NCBI RefSeq assembly: GCF_000300255.2
Contig: NC_020913.1
Coordinates: forward strand, 1,602,796 to 1,666,795
Direction of reading: 5' to 3'
From: Candidatus Methanomethylophilus alvi Mx1201
GTDB taxonomy: Archaea > Thermoplasmatota > Thermoplasmata > Methanomassiliicoccales > Methanomethylophilaceae
DNA: 64,000 nucleotides
The notes under the pieces: model-generated
Database searches by the model: none
The model's input: the letters and a program-made list of their open reading frames with translations, nothing else
Told to the model about the DNA's origin: nothing
Part shown: positions 10,370 to 20,805 of the stretch, in pieces
Layout of the letters: each line of letters starts with the position of its first letter
Position numbering within the stretch: position 1 is the stretch's first letter
Made by a program: the position numbers and the translations under genes

Positions 10370-13300
10370 GAGAGGTCCTCCAGCTGAAGTCTCATAGCCA
10401 CACCCAGCGACAGGAGCTCGTCCATGAGGAGCTTGAACGCATAGGATGTCTGTATGAGGTATACACTCGAGTTGTTTCCGCAGACGGGGCAGTAGAGCTG
10501 TCCGCGCCTGTCCATTATGGCGATGTGTCCGCATGCGGGGTTGCCGCACACATACTGCTGTGTTCCGTCGGATTCGTCCAACAGACGGTCCTTGATGACC
10601 ATGGCGGCCCCGTGACCGATAAGACAGTCACGCTCCATCTCTCCGAACCTGAGACCTCCCTGTCTGGAACGTCCCTCGGTAGGCTGCCTGGTGAGGATCT
10701 GAACAGGCCCTCTGGACCTGACGTGGAGCTTTCCGCTGACCATGTGGTGCAGCTTCTCGTAGAAGATGACACCGGTGTAGACCTCGGTCTGGATCATGCG
10801 GCCGGTCCTTCCGTCGTACATGATCTCTTTACCGGACCTGTTGAATCCGTTCCTGACGAGACCGTCCCTGATGGACTCCTCGTTCTCACCGGAGAACGCG
10901 GTACCGTCGATGGTGCGTCCCTCCATGGAACCGACCTTACCTGCGATCATCTCGAGCACGTGCCCGACGGTCATACGGGAAGGTATACCGTGGGGGTTGA
11001 CGACGAGGTCGGGGGTGACACCGTCGGAGGTGAAAGGCATGTCGCACTGGTCGACGAGCCTTCCGACGACTCCCTTCTGTCCGAACCTGGAACAGAACTT
11101 GTCTCCGAGCTCGGGGATCCTCTCGTCCCTGACCTTGACGCGGACGAGTCTGGAACCGTTCTCGGACTCGGTCACGATGACGGAGTCGACGAATCCCTTT
11201 TCTCCGGGCCTCACGGTGACGGAGGTCTCCCTCCTCTTCTGCGGGGTCAGGAAGTCGGTCTCCTCCTCGAGGAACCTGGGCGGGGACGTCTTTCCGATCA
11301 GGACGTCGGATCCCTGCACGTAGGACTCGGGGGAGATCAGACCGTCCTCTCCGAGCGACTGGTATGCCTCGTCGGCGCGGGCACCGACGATGTCGGGCGA
11401 GGGGATCTCGAAGTGGTCCTCCTGTCCTCCGGGGTAGCGGCGCTCCTCGGCACGGTAGGACCTCATGAAGGTGGACCTTCCGAGTCCTCTCTGCACCGAG
11501 CTCTTGTTCATGACGATCGCATCCTCGATGTTGTATCCGTGATAGGAGAGGACGGCGATGCAGAAGTTCTGTCCGGCAGGCCTGTACTTGTATCCCATGT
11601 AGTCCATGGTCTGGGTCTGTACCATCGGCACCTGCGGGTAGTGCATGACGTGTCCGCGGGTGTCGGGCCTGATCCTGTAGTTGGCGGTGGATATACCCAG
11701 AGCCTGTTTTGCCATACCTGCACCCATGGTGATACGAGGTGCGGAGTTGTGCTCGGGGTAGGGGACGATTCCTGCGGCGACTCCGAGGATGATCATCGGG
11801 TCGACCTCCATATGGGTGTACTCGGACTTGCCGTCCTCGCCGATGATGTTGCTGGGGACGTTGAACTTGTCGTGGCACCACTTGCAGGAGAGCTCGCAGA
11901 ACTTCTCCGCCTTGCCGGGGTTCATCCAGTCGACGTCGGTCTCGGACAGTGCGTGTCCGCAGCAGGGGCATCTCTTGGGGGTGTTGTAGGGGCGGACGAG
12001 GACGAGGGAGTCCTCCTCTTCCTCGGCATCGAGCCACTCGAGGATACCATCGCGGAACAGGTCGTCCCATGTGACCTTGCCCTCGCGGATGCCCTCGATG
12101 TGCTTCCTGGTGATGATGGTCCTTCCGTCCTTCAGGACGAGCAGGGGCCTTCTGAGCCTTCCGTCGTCGCAGTTGATGATGACCTCGCCCATCTCGTCGT
12201 CGTAGCGGATGTTGATGCTGGAGTTGATGAGGCCGTACCTCCTGCGCTCCCTGATCTCGCTGACGAGCTTTTCGGGGTCCGAGTAGGTACCTACCAGGTT
12301 CCCGTTCACGAATACACGGGTGTCCTCCTCTTTGACGGAGGCGAGACCGAACTCCCTGAGCATCCTTATCACCTCGTTCTCGGGGAAAGCCTCGGAGACG
12401 TCGATGATGAGGGCGGCGTTCTTCACCAGACCGCAGTTCTGTCCCTCGGGGGTCTCGGAGGGGCAGAGCCTTCCCCACTGGGTGGGGTGAAGGTCACGGG
12501 CCTCGAAGTGGGGCTGGGACCTGGTAAGGGAGGAGGTTATCCTCCTGAGGTGCGACATGGCGGACATGTTGGACGTCCTGTCGAGAAGCTGGGACACTCC
12601 GGCGCGGCCACCGACCCAGTTTCCGGTGGCGAGGGCGTGCAGGAGCTTGTGGGTGAACAGGTCGGGCCTGATGGACGAGGCGACGCTATAGTCGTTCTTC
12701 TTCCTGCCCATGTTCCTCTCGAGCTGGTATTTCAGATCCTTCATGAGAGAGGAGAAGCTGGTCCTGAAGAGGTCCTCCATGAGGTCCCCGGAGAGCTTGA
12801 GCCTCTTGTTGGCATAGTGGTCCTTGTCGTCCTCCTTCCTCTTCCCGAGGGAGAGTTCGAGGACGGACTTGGCGATACGTCCCAGATAGATCGCTTTCTT
12901 CATGCGGTCCTCTTTGGTGTCTCCGAGGTGCGGAAGCAGGGAACGGTCGAGGATGGACTCGACCTTCTTGATCCTGTACTCCTTGGCCTGTCCAGCGGCG
13001 AAATTCCTCTCGAGGTACAGCAGCGCATCCTCGGTGGTGTGGTATCCGGGCAGGACCTTGTCGGAAGACGAAGGCGGGGACTGGGACACGGGCAGACCGG
13101 TCTTGGAGTTGATGTCGAAGGAGCCTTCGATGTTGGCGTAGACGATGTTGGCCATTCCGTCGTCGGAGACTATGGTCTCGTAGATGTCGGAATCCTTCTC
13201 CATACCGAGGGCCTTCATAAGGGCGATGAGGGGGATCTCTCCGGAGACGACGGGGACGGACACCATGAGGGTCCCGTCTTTCTTTTTCTCCACCTGGGTC

Positions 13301-14034
13301 AGTGCGCGGTATCCTTCCCTCTGGGAGAACACCTTGGCGGTCTCGACCGCAGCGCCGTACCTCTCGTTGTACTCGACCATGACCCTGTTGGGTGCGAGGT
13401 CCTCGAGGGTGATGAGGACCCTCTCGGTACCGCCGATGATGAAGTATCCTCCGGGCTCCCTGGGGTCCTCCTTCTGCTTGATGATCTCCTGTGCGTACTC
13501 GTCGTCGCTGATCTTGCGCTCGAGACGGGCCTCTATGTTGGACCTGTAAAGGTTGCATCCTTTGGATTTGACCATCATCGGAAGGTCTCCGACGTGGACC
13601 CAGCCGCCGTTCTCGACGTCCTTCTCCACTCCGTCCTCGTAGACCTCGAAGCGGACGTACACGGGGGACATGTAGTTGAGGTTCCTGAGCCTGGCCTCCA
13701 TAGGGGTGATGTCGTGGCAGTATCCGTTCGCCTCGATGACCTTGGGCTCCTCGATCCTGATGGTGGGCTTGGACTGGGGGTCGATGCTCCCGTCCTCCAG
13801 CCTCCTCCTTCCGATGACGATCTCGATGTCCCTTCCGTTGGTGCGCTCCGGGTCCAGCTTTATGATGCCGCGGGTCGCATCGTCGGTGGGCACCCTGATG
13901 TCGTCCACGATCCTCTGCATCCTGCTGTTCGGATTGTCCGGAGTGGCGAGGAAGTCGTCAAAGGAGGCGATATGGTGGTTTACAATGTCCTTGTCCCTGA
14001 AATAAAGATTGACTAGATCCCTCAATTCGCTCAC
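10366..14034 (-). CDS. rpoB: DNA-directed RNA polymerase subunit B (unsplit)
   Basis: 1,222 aa. The second-largest subunit is in one piece. Many methanogens split it into B' and B'', while Thermoplasmatota keep it whole, which helps place the organism. Conserved blocks are seen: [16 protein letters not shown], the [14 protein letters not shown] lysine region, [15 protein letters not shown], and a C-terminal zinc ribbon ([10 protein letters not shown]...CPVCGN). The GTG start at 14034 overlaps the rpoH stop (GTGA). Confidence 0.97.
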   Translation of the reverse strand: MSELRDLVNLYFRDKDIVNHHIASFDDFLATPDNPNSRMQRIVDDIRVPTDDATRGIIKLDPERTNGRDIEIVIGRRRLEDGSIDPQSKPTIRIEEPKVIEANGYCHDITPMEARLRNLNYMSPVYVRFEVYEDGVEKDVENGGWVHVGDLPMMVKSKGCNLYRSNIEARLERKISDDEYAQEIIKQKEDPREPGGYFIIGGTERVLITLEDLAPNRVMVEYNERYGAAVETAKVFSQREGYRALTQVEKKKDGTLMVSVPVVSGEIPLIALMKALGMEKDSDIYETIVSDDGMANIVYANIEGSFDINSKTGLPVSQSPPSSSDKVLPGYHTTEDALLYLERNFAAGQAKEYRIKKVESILDRSLLPHLGDTKEDRMKKAIYLGRIAKSVLELSLGKRKEDDKDHYANKRLKLSGDLMEDLFRTSFSSLMKDLKYQLERNMGRKKNDYSVASSIRPDLFTHKLLHALATGNWVGGRAGVSQLLDRTSNMSAMSHLRRITSSLTRSQPHFEARDLHPTQWGRLCPSETPEGQNCGLVKNAALIIDVSEAFPENEVIRMLREFGLASVKEEDTRVFVNGNLVGTYSDPEKLVSEIRERRRYGLINSSINIRYDDEMGEVIINCDDGRLRRPLLVLKDGRTIITRKHIEGIREGKVTWDDLFRDGILEWLDAEEEEDSLVLVRPYNTPKRCPCCGHALSETDVDWMNPGKAEKFCELSCKWCHDKFNVPSNIIGEDGKSEYTHMEVDPMIILGVAAGIVPYPEHNSAPRITMGAGMAKQALGISTANYRIRPDTRGHVMHYPQVPMVQTQTMDYMGYKYRPAGQNFCIAVLSYHGYNIEDAIVMNKSSVQRGLGRSTFMRSYRAEERRYPGGQEDHFEIPSPDIVGARADEAYQSLGEDGLISPESYVQGSDVLIGKTSPPRFLEEETDFLTPQKRRETSVTVRPGEKGFVDSVIVTESENGSRLVRVKVRDERIPELGDKFCSRFGQKGVVGRLVDQCDMPFTSDGVTPDLVVNPHGIPSRMTVGHVLEMIAGKVGSMEGRTIDGTAFSGENEESIRDGLVRNGFNRSGKEIMYDGRTGRMIQTEVYTGVIFYEKLHHMVSGKLHVRSRGPVQILTRQPTEGRSRQGGLRFGEMERDCLIGHGAAMVIKDRLLDESDGTQQYVCGNPACGHIAIMDRRGQLYCPVCGNNSSVYLIQTSYAFKLLMDELLSLGVAMRLQLEDLS

Positions 14035-14300
14035 CCTCTGGTTACGAGCCTGTAGACCGTGAACTCCTGCGCGGTCTCGCTCTTTCTGATGATTTTAATA
14101 ACGCTTCCCTCCGCGACGGGTCCGTGGATGCTCTCCAGCACCTGGATGACCGCGTCCGAGGTCTTGATCTTGGGAAGTTGGTCGCGAGTGATCCCCAGTT
14201 TAGTGAGGACCTCGTTCGCCTCCTCTTCGTTGAGAAGGTGGTGCTCCGGCACAAGGTTGTGCTTGAGAATGTTGAACGAGTTAGTGTCTGCTGCTGCCAA
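14031..14300 (-). CDS. rpoH: DNA-directed RNA polymerase subunit H
   Basis: 89 aa. RpoH is the archaeal counterpart of the Rpb5 C-terminal domain. [22 protein letters not shown] and the ending [20 protein letters not shown] are diagnostic. It leads the polymerase operon. No ATG is available; I infer a TTG start at 14300, preceded at good spacing by GGTGA. Confidence 0.93.
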   Translation of the reverse strand: MAAADTNSFNILKHNLVPEHHLLNEEEANEVLTKLGITRDQLPKIKTSDAVIQVLESIHGPVAEGSVIKIIRKSETAQEFTVYRLVTRG

Positions 14301-14418
14301 ATTTTCACCTACCTAAAGCCCCGCTTCCGGTCAGCGGGAAAGATGTTTCCAAAACTGTGTGATGTTCAAATTACTCCCCATACTTGATCCGCCGTCGATC
14401 GCTCATGAAGAATCTCAG

Positions 14419-14492
14419 CGGGCCTGGAGGGATTCGAACCCCCGACCACCTGATTAAAAGTCAGATGCTCTACCTAGCTGAGCTACAGGCCC
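14419..14492 (-). tRNA. tRNA-Lys (TTT)
   Basis: Cloverleaf read on the minus strand: 7-bp acceptor GGGCCTG/CAGGCCC, D-arm GCTCAGC..., anticodon loop CTTTTAA giving TTT, and T-arm GGTTCGAATCC. The 3' CCA is not encoded. An AT-rich TATA-like stretch (14527-14541) lies 35-50 nt upstream. Confidence 0.96.
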
Positions 14493-14526
14493 TTGATATC
14501 CTATCTACCTGTCGCAGGATTCCATA

Positions 14527-14541
14527 CTTATATTTAATAAG
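14527..14541. promoter_or_regulatory. TATA-like element upstream of tRNA-Lys
   Basis: CTTATATTTAATAAG is nearly palindromic and sits between tRNA-Lys and the divergent Cdc48 gene. It can serve the tRNA; a role for the ATPase gene is less certain. Confidence 0.5.
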
Positions 14542-14659
14542 TTCGTTTGAAAAACCGGGGACGTTAGACACATAGACCCGATCCATCCGTGAATCCGGTA
14601 CAAGACGCACCTCCGTATAAGACACACTCTGATATATGCGTATTCACTCCACACGGCCG

Positions 14660-16888
14660 ATGTCAGACTCCCTAACCCTGAAGGTCGAAACACCGACCCG
14701 CCTGAAAGAGGCCGGATACGGAAGAGCCCGCCTTGACCCGGTGGCATATGCCGAGCTGGGGCTGACGATAGGGAGCATAATCGAGATCAAGGGGAAGAAG
14801 ACCGTCGTCGCAAAGGTCTTCAGAAGCGACCCGGAGGACTCCGACAAAGGTATAGTCAGGATAGACGGACTCACCAGGACCAGCGCCGGGGTGTCCATCG
14901 GAGACAACGTCGTCGTGAGGAGGATAGACCCTCCGAGGGCCCTCAAGGTCACACTGTCCCCCAACATACCCCCGGGAAGCCGCATATCTATAGACGACAA
15001 GTTCATCGACGTCTTCAAGAACAATCTGATCGGCCGTGCCGTATGTCCCGGTCTGGACATAACGGTGCCCAACGTATCCCTCATGGGGAACCGCTCGGTT
15101 TTCAAGGTGCAGGGCTGCTCGCCGGCAGGGGCCGTCATAATCTCGGACATGACGGAGATAAGGGTCCTGGATTCTCCGGGAAAAGGAAAGAGCCAGGGGT
15201 CTGCGGAAGAGCCTGGTTTCGGCCGCGACAACAAGATAACCACGTACGACGACATAGGAGGTCTCGACGAGGAACTGAGGAGGATCAGGGACATGATCGA
15301 GCTTCCTCTGAAACATCCGGAGCTGTTCGACCGCATGGGCATATCGGCCCCGAAGGGGGTCCTCCTCTACGGACCTCCGGGAACGGGGAAGACCCTCATC
15401 GCCGAGGCCCTCGCCAACGAATCCGGGGCCAGCTTCCTGACGATCAGAGGACCGGAGATCATGGGGAAGTTCTACGGTGAATCGGAGGAGAGGCTCCGCA
15501 GCGTCTTCGCACAGGCGGAGAAGAGCAGTCCCAGCATAATATTCATCGACGAGATAGACTCCATCGCCCCGAACCGCAACAACATAGAAGGGGAGGTGGA
15601 AAGGCGCGTCGTGGCACAGCTCCTCACCCTCATGGACGGGATGGGCGGACGCGGAAACGTGATCGTGATCGGAGCCACCAACCAGGAGGATTCGATAGAT
15701 CCGGCGCTCAGAAGGCCGGGACGCTTCGACAGGGAGATCGAGATAGGCATCCCCAACAGGGACGGCAGGAAATCGATCCTCGACGTCCACACCCGCACCA
15801 TGCCCCTGGACGAGGACGTGGACATCGATGCCATCGCCCGTATGACCCACGGATTCGTAGGGGCCGACCTCGCGGCACTGTGCAGGGAGGCCGCGATGAA
15901 ATGCCTGGCACGCCACATGGACCGGTTCGATCTGGAGAAACCCGTCCCGACCGAGCTTCTGGAGAAGATGAGGGTGGACATGGACGATTTCCTTCGTGCC
16001 TTCAGCGAGGTGGAGCCGAGCGGCATGAGGGAGGTATCCGTGGAGATCCCCAAGATCACATGGGACGACATAGGCGGCCTGGACGGAATAAGGAACGAAC
16101 TCAGGGAGGTCCTCCTTCCCGGGGAGGAGAAGAAGGACTTCGAACGTCTGGGTATCTCGGCGGGAAAGGGGGTCCTCCTCTACGGACCTCCGGGAACGGG
16201 GAAGACCCTCATCGCCAAGGCCGTCGCCAACGAATCGGGATCCAACTTCATTCTGGTGAACGGACCCGAACTGATGAACAAGTATGTGGGACAGAGCGAG
16301 GAGAACCTCAGGAAGGTATTCAAACGTGCCAGACAGATGGCTCCCTCGGTCATATTCTTCGACGAGCTCGATTCCCTCGCCCCCAGAAGGAACGGGGAGG
16401 AGTCGTCCCGTGCGGCCGACAACATGGTGGCACAGCTCCTTACGGCCCTCGACGGGGTGGAGCAGCTGAACAACGTCCTGGTGGTGGCCGCCACCAACAG
16501 GCCCGACATGGTCGACCCGGCCGTCCTGAGGCCCGGACGCATAGACAGGATGATACTGGTCGGCAAACCGGATACGGAGGCCAGACTCGGCATACTCAAA
16601 GTCCATACTAAGAAGATGCCCCTTGGAAAAGATGTGGATCTGGCACATATCGCCGAAGTCACAGACGGATATGTAGGGGCCGACCTGTTCTCCCTCTGCA
16701 GAGAGGCCGGACTGAACGCCTACCGCGAGGACCACGCCATCGAGTCCGTATGCCTCAGACACTTCGAGAAGGCCATGGAGATCGTCAGACCGTCCGTCGA
16801 CGACATGACATACAAGGCATACACGGAGATGGCATCGAAGGCCCGCAACAACCGCGACCGCTGGAGCAATACGCAGTTCTACAGCTGA
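14660..16888 (+). CDS. cdc48: Cdc48/VCP-type AAA ATPase (VAT)
   Basis: 742 aa from the ATG at 14660; an upstream in-frame ATG (14636) would add eight residues. The layout is the family's: an N-terminal double-psi barrel/Cdc48 N-domain (residues 1-180) and two AAA modules. Walker A GPPGTGKT occurs near residues 237 and 510, Walker B as IIFIDEIDSIAP and VIFFDELDSLAP, with second-region-of-homology motifs GATNQ...RRPGRFDREIEIG and AATNRPDMVDPAVLRPGRID. It unfolds proteins and extracts them from complexes, often feeding the proteasome. It holds one TCTGGCACA word (16639). Confidence 0.96.
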   Translation: MSDSLTLKVETPTRLKEAGYGRARLDPVAYAELGLTIGSIIEIKGKKTVVAKVFRSDPEDSDKGIVRIDGLTRTSAGVSIGDNVVVRRIDPPRALKVTLSPNIPPGSRISIDDKFIDVFKNNLIGRAVCPGLDITVPNVSLMGNRSVFKVQGCSPAGAVIISDMTEIRVLDSPGKGKSQGSAEEPGFGRDNKITTYDDIGGLDEELRRIRDMIELPLKHPELFDRMGISAPKGVLLYGPPGTGKTLIAEALANESGASFLTIRGPEIMGKFYGESEERLRSVFAQAEKSSPSIIFIDEIDSIAPNRNNIEGEVERRVVAQLLTLMDGMGGRGNVIVIGATNQEDSIDPALRRPGRFDREIEIGIPNRDGRKSILDVHTRTMPLDEDVDIDAIARMTHGFVGADLAALCREAAMKCLARHMDRFDLEKPVPTELLEKMRVDMDDFLRAFSEVEPSGMREVSVEIPKITWDDIGGLDGIRNELREVLLPGEEKKDFERLGISAGKGVLLYGPPGTGKTLIAKAVANESGSNFILVNGPELMNKYVGQSEENLRKVFKRARQMAPSVIFFDELDSLAPRRNGEESSRAADNMVAQLLTALDGVEQLNNVLVVAATNRPDMVDPAVLRPGRIDRMILVGKPDTEARLGILKVHTKKMPLGKDVDLAHIAEVTDGYVGADLFSLCREAGLNAYREDHAIESVCLRHFEKAMEIVRPSVDDMTYKAYTEMASKARNNRDRWSNTQFYS

Positions 16889-16891
16889 ACG

Positions 16892-18427
16892 TCAAAGATC
16901 CTTGGCCATATAAGGGGCGTCGAGGACATAACCGCGGGAGGCGTAGTATTCCCTGACACCCACTCCGCTGGTCACGCGTATGCGCTTCTTATTTTCGGAT
17001 CTGGCTATCCGTTCCGCCTCGTCCAGGAGGGCCTTCCCGAAGCCCCTGTGCTGCCAGCTCTCGGCCGCAGCACCTATGGCGGTCTCGTTACCGAAAACCT
17101 TCAGTTCCCTCACGGTGGCGAGATCGGAATCGTCGGTCCTGAGACGGACGTAGCCCACCAGGGAATCGCGATACGTGTAGGATATGAACCTCTCCTTCCC
17201 TCCGTTGGCCTCGTACTCTTCGACCCCCAGCCTGACCTCGGATGGATCGTCTAGGACCTCCCCTGTGTGCCCGACCTCACGGCAGCGGATACATCTGCAT
17301 CTCAGACCCTTTCTCTTCATATCGGCCTGCACCAGCTGGCGGAGGTTGCTCTTCAAGATACCCGCCGTGATCTCCGGGACCGGGATGTCGCGCTGTATGC
17401 GCTGTATCCTTACATAGTCTGGCACATATGCCTTCATCTTTGACAGGAGTTTCACTGCCGCATCCGTGTCCAATGGCCTATACTCCCCTGCCTCCCACAT
17501 CCGATGGAGCTCCGTGTCACCTACGACGAGAGTCGGATAGAATTTCAGCATGTCGGGACGGAAATCCGGGTCGTCGAACATCCTCTTGAAACACCTGTAA
17601 TCGTTCTCCGGAGACGAGCCGGGAAGACCCGGCATCAGATGATAGCAGATCTTCAGGCCGTGGTTGCGGCAGCATTCCGTCGCCTTGACGACCTCGGATA
17701 CCCCGTGGCCGCGCTTCACCTTGTCCAACACGTCGTCGTCCAATATCTGGACCCCGAGTTCCACACGGGTAGCCCCGAGCCTCATCATCCTCTCGATCTG
17801 TATGTCCTTACAGAAGTAGTCGGGACGGGTCTCGACGGTGAGCCCTATGCATCTCCTGTCCGCATGGGAATTCTCTTCCTGTGCGGCCTCCAGACTGGGG
17901 GAGGGGTGCCCGTTCATCGCTTCGAAGCACCTTTTCACAAACCACTCCTGATACTGCGGATCCCTGGACGTGAACGTCCCGCCCATGATTATCAGATCGA
18001 TCTTGTCGGTGTCGTGCCCTATCTCCTCCAATTGTGCCAGGCGGCTGCTGACCTGGTCATATGGGTCGAAGCGGTTCATGGCCGCCCTCCTGGCCGCCGG
18101 TTCCTTTCCCGTATATGATTGGGGCGAATTGTTGGATACTCCTCCGGGACAGTATGCGCACTTTCCGTGGGGACATGGATACGGGGAGGTCATGACCGCC
18201 ACGACGGCCACTCCGCTGGCCGTCCTCATGGGCTTCTTCACGAGGAGTGGGAGGAAAGCCTTACGTTCGTCCTCCGGGACAAGTGCCAGCACCTCGGAGT
18301 TGGGGGGCACTTTGTCCGGACCGTACTTGGAGCAGAGCTGCATCTTGAGGCGCTGGAGGGAGTCGCGGTCGGTTACATCCCCCGCCCTGATGGCCTCGAT
18401 GATGCATCTTGCGACGTCGTCGCCCAT
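16892..18427 (-). CDS. elp3: Elp3 family radical SAM/GNAT tRNA U34-modifying enzyme
   Basis: 511 aa. The radical SAM cluster CPHGKCAYC (C85, C90, C93) matches Elp3's CxxxxCxxC. The C-terminal GNAT domain (about residues 385-511) includes IGAAAESWQHRGFGKALLDEAERIA for acetyl-CoA binding. Elp3 builds cm5-type groups on wobble uridine 34 of tRNAs, acting alone in archaea. Its start immediately follows the stop of the wHTH gene, so the two are probably one transcript. It holds one TCTGGCACA word at 17418. Confidence 0.95.
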   Translation of the reverse strand: MGDDVARCIIEAIRAGDVTDRDSLQRLKMQLCSKYGPDKVPPNSEVLALVPEDERKAFLPLLVKKPMRTASGVAVVAVMTSPYPCPHGKCAYCPGGVSNNSPQSYTGKEPAARRAAMNRFDPYDQVSSRLAQLEEIGHDTDKIDLIIMGGTFTSRDPQYQEWFVKRCFEAMNGHPSPSLEAAQEENSHADRRCIGLTVETRPDYFCKDIQIERMMRLGATRVELGVQILDDDVLDKVKRGHGVSEVVKATECCRNHGLKICYHLMPGLPGSSPENDYRCFKRMFDDPDFRPDMLKFYPTLVVGDTELHRMWEAGEYRPLDTDAAVKLLSKMKAYVPDYVRIQRIQRDIPVPEITAGILKSNLRQLVQADMKRKGLRCRCIRCREVGHTGEVLDDPSEVRLGVEEYEANGGKERFISYTYRDSLVGYVRLRTDDSDLATVRELKVFGNETAIGAAAESWQHRGFGKALLDEAERIARSENKKRIRVTSGVGVREYYASRGYVLDAPYMAKDL

Positions 18428-18895
18428 TCAGCTCTTCTCCGCCCTTTCCTTGGCCAGCTGCTGGAAGCGCTCGACCGTCTTCTTGTAGTTATCCATGGCC
18501 ATCTGTACGTTGGCCTCGCAGAAACTCCAGGCCTTGGCTATGTCGCCGTACCTTATACGGTACCCCCTGCGTACGGGCCCGTCCTCAGACTGGATGTCCG
18601 TACTTTCCAGAATGTCCATGGATTTCAGCTTGTTTATGTAGCGGTAGACGGTGGGCTTGGTGGTTCCCAGAAGGACTGCGATCTCTTCGGCGGCCCATGC
18701 CTTGGAGGGGTTTTTCATGAAAAAGTCCATGAATATCCTGTAGGGGATGCTGTCTCTGATGGTGAGTGCACCGTTACTTCTGGGGTCGTACCCTTTCGAG
18801 AGATACCCGATCTGTGTAAGGAACGTCTCGGCGAGAACGTCGATATCGTCCACCCCGGTCATGGGGGTATTGGAAACCACCTGCAGTTCAAACAT
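18428..18895 (-). CDS. Winged-helix transcriptional regulator
   Basis: 155 aa from the ATG at 18895. A winged helix-turn-helix is clear at about residues 65-100 (WAAEEIAVLLGTTKPTVYRYINKL), followed by a charged, probably helical C-terminus. The frame upstream of this ATG is unlikely to be coding. It abuts elp3 downstream with no gap. The promoter region carries a short inverted repeat that might be its own operator. Ligand and targets are unknown. Confidence 0.8.
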   Translation of the reverse strand: MFELQVVSNTPMTGVDDIDVLAETFLTQIGYLSKGYDPRSNGALTIRDSIPYRIFMDFFMKNPSKAWAAEEIAVLLGTTKPTVYRYINKLKSMDILESTDIQSEDGPVRRGYRIRYGDIAKAWSFCEANVQMAMDNYKKTVERFQQLAKERAEKS

Positions 18896-18919
18896 AGGAC
18901 ACCTTCGGTATATGTTGTT

Positions 18920-18945
18920 AAAAGTTAAGCATTGATTTAAACTTT
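18920..18945. promoter_or_regulatory. Inverted repeat in the promoter of the wHTH-elp3 pair
   Basis: AAAAGTT (18920-18926) and AACTTTT (18939-18945) flank an AT-rich spacer 25-50 nt upstream of the wHTH start. The position suits an operator or promoter; the arms are short and AT-rich, so chance is possible. Confidence 0.3.
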
Positions 18946-18970
18946 TACGGTCTGAATCGTAAAAATTCAA

Positions 18971-19486
18971 TCAGTAGCGATCCTTGATGTGTTCCAGGAT
19001 CTTCATCACGCTGTCCAACGGGAATACGGGATACACCTGTATGGAGGTTATCTTCTCCACCGTATGGGCCACTATGGGTGCACAGATTATCCCCAAGGCG
19101 CCGTCCCTCTCCGCACGTACCGAGGCGATGATGGCATCCTCTACGGTGGAGACGGTGTACTCGCGGATCCCGACGGTACCGTTGGCGGAGGTATCGAGGG
19201 ATTTGGGAAGACCTTCCATGAAGGTGGAGGACGCTATGACCGCCAAGAACTTCTCGTTGCCTTTTCCGTATATCTGTTTCAGTGCACGCACGATCTGCCT
19301 CACCGTACGAAGATTGGGCTCGCGACGCTCCTCCAATATCTTGTACACGGTACTCTGGGATATGCCGGAGATCTGACAGAACTCGTTGAGGGACATGTTG
19401 AGCTCCTCGTCCAGGATATTCCTGAGGGCCTTTTGGAACCCGCCCTCGTCCCTGAGCATGCTGGATACCAGGTCCTCTACGGTCAT
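18971..19486 (-). CDS. HTH (XRE-like) regulator with C-terminal sensor-like domain
   Basis: 171 aa. A helix-turn-helix (about residues 33-60: LNEFCQISGISQSTVYKILEE) precedes a ~100-residue alpha/beta domain (TSANGTVGIREYTVSTVEDAIIASVRAERDG...) as found in archaeal predicted regulators of this type. The ATG overlaps the trxB stop (ATGA), so it is coupled to the thioredoxin system and may report on redox state. That role is inferred from context only. Confidence 0.78.
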   Translation of the reverse strand: MTVEDLVSSMLRDEGGFQKALRNILDEELNMSLNEFCQISGISQSTVYKILEERREPNLRTVRQIVRALKQIYGKGNEKFLAVIASSTFMEGLPKSLDTSANGTVGIREYTVSTVEDAIIASVRAERDGALGIICAPIVAHTVEKITSIQVYPVFPLDSVMKILEHIKDRY

Positions 19487-20376
19487 TGACCCACCTTCTT
19501 CGCATAATCCGCTGCGGCGGAACCGGCCACCACTCCCTCTCCGACGGCCTTGCCGATCTGCCAGGGCCTACCGGTTATGTCACCGCAGGCGAACACGCCC
19601 GGAACGGAGGTGGCACACCCTCTATCGACCTTGACGGAATCGTCCATCTCCGGCATTATACCGAGGTCCATCGCAAGGTCCACGGAGGATTTACCCCCTA
19701 GTTCGATGAACACGCCGTCCACCGGCACCTCGTTCCCGTCGGAAAGAAGGATGGACCTGACCCTGTCGTCCCCTTTGATCTGCTTTACAGGGACCTCGAT
19801 GCGTTCCGCCCCGGCGGATACCGCCTTCTCGACAAGGGATATGTCCGCATCCAACTTGGAAAACACCCAGTAGACCTTCGAGGCATAGCGCGTCATGAGT
19901 TCCGCGGATATGGCCGCCTCGGATTGACCTCCGACGACGGCGACCGCCTTACCTTTGTAGAAGTTGCAGTCGCAGGAGGCGCAGTAGCTCACACCCTTTC
20001 CGTTTCCGAACTCCTTCTCGCCCGGGACGCCGAGAGTGTTGCGGGTGATGCCGGTAGCCAAAACTACGGCCTTGGCCTCTACGACCACACCGGACTCTGC
20101 GGTCACCATGAACCTGTCCCCCTTCCTCTCGGCAGAGACCACGTTCATGTCTTCGACCTCGCAGCCGAACGACACCGCCTGCCTGACGCCGTTCATCAGA
20201 AGCTCCGTCCCGGATTGTTTTCCGGGGGTCCCGAAATAGTTCTCCACAGGGATCTCGAAAGTGGAGCTGTTCTCCAACTTCCCTATGAGGACCGTGGAGA
20301 CCTTCTTCCTAGCCGCATGTATGGCGGCCTGCAACCCCGCAGGACCGGAGCCGATGATGACGACGTCTGCTTCCAT
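19483..20376 (-). CDS. trxB: Thioredoxin reductase (FAD-dependent)
   Basis: 297 aa from the ATG at 20376. The open frame extends upstream into trxA but MEADVVIIGSGPAGLQAAIHAAR is the natural N-terminus with the FAD-binding GxGxxG. The redox-active pair is CASC (C132, C135). The second dinucleotide site reads AVVGGQSEAA, lacking the usual GGGxSA spacing of NADPH-type enzymes, so electron donor preference is uncertain (several archaeal TrxR do not use NADPH). The C-terminal FAD motif is VFACGDITG. It lies 11 nt after trxA. Confidence 0.93.
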   Translation of the reverse strand: MEADVVIIGSGPAGLQAAIHAARKKVSTVLIGKLENSSTFEIPVENYFGTPGKQSGTELLMNGVRQAVSFGCEVEDMNVVSAERKGDRFMVTAESGVVVEAKAVVLATGITRNTLGVPGEKEFGNGKGVSYCASCDCNFYKGKAVAVVGGQSEAAISAELMTRYASKVYWVFSKLDADISLVEKAVSAGAERIEVPVKQIKGDDRVRSILLSDGNEVPVDGVFIELGGKSSVDLAMDLGIMPEMDDSVKVDRGCATSVPGVFACGDITGRPWQIGKAVGEGVVAGSAAADYAKKVGQ

Positions 20377-20387
20377 GGCGGTCTGCC

Positions 20388-20699
20388 TCACAGGCGGTCT
20401 ATGTAGGAGATGATGTCTTCCTTGGGCCTGAGTCCGACAAGAGGCTCCTGTGCGACACCGTCCTTGAAGATGAGGAGGGTCGGAATGGCGTTGATGTCGT
20501 ACTGCATGGCGATCGCCTGGTTCTCGTCGGTGTTCAGCTTTCCCACGGCGACCTTTCCGGCCATGTCCTTGTCCAACTCGTCGATTATGGGGCCCATCCT
20601 CCTGCAGGGGCCGCACCACGGGGCCCAGCAGTCTACGATGACGATTCCGCTCTTTCCTATGAAGTCCTTGAAAGTCGTCTCATTGAGTTCCGTTACCAT
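20388..20699 (-). CDS. trxA: Thioredoxin
   Basis: 103 aa. The active site is WAPWCGPC (C29, C32) followed by RRMGPIIDEL. The cis-proline strand IPTLLIFKDG is present and the length is typical. It reduces protein disulfides with electrons from the adjacent trxB product. A TATA-like GTTATATG lies upstream on the minus strand. Confidence 0.96.
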   Translation of the reverse strand: MVTELNETTFKDFIGKSGIVIVDCWAPWCGPCRRMGPIIDELDKDMAGKVAVGKLNTDENQAIAMQYDINAIPTLLIFKDGVAQEPLVGLRPKEDIISYIDRL

Positions 20700-20805
20700 T
20701 TTAATTACCTTATTGTAGAATTTGCATGTTGCATATAACCCCTATGTAACAACTATGAAAATATGGAGGGGTATAACAAAAAACCAAAGTGTTTGAATGC
20801 CGGAA

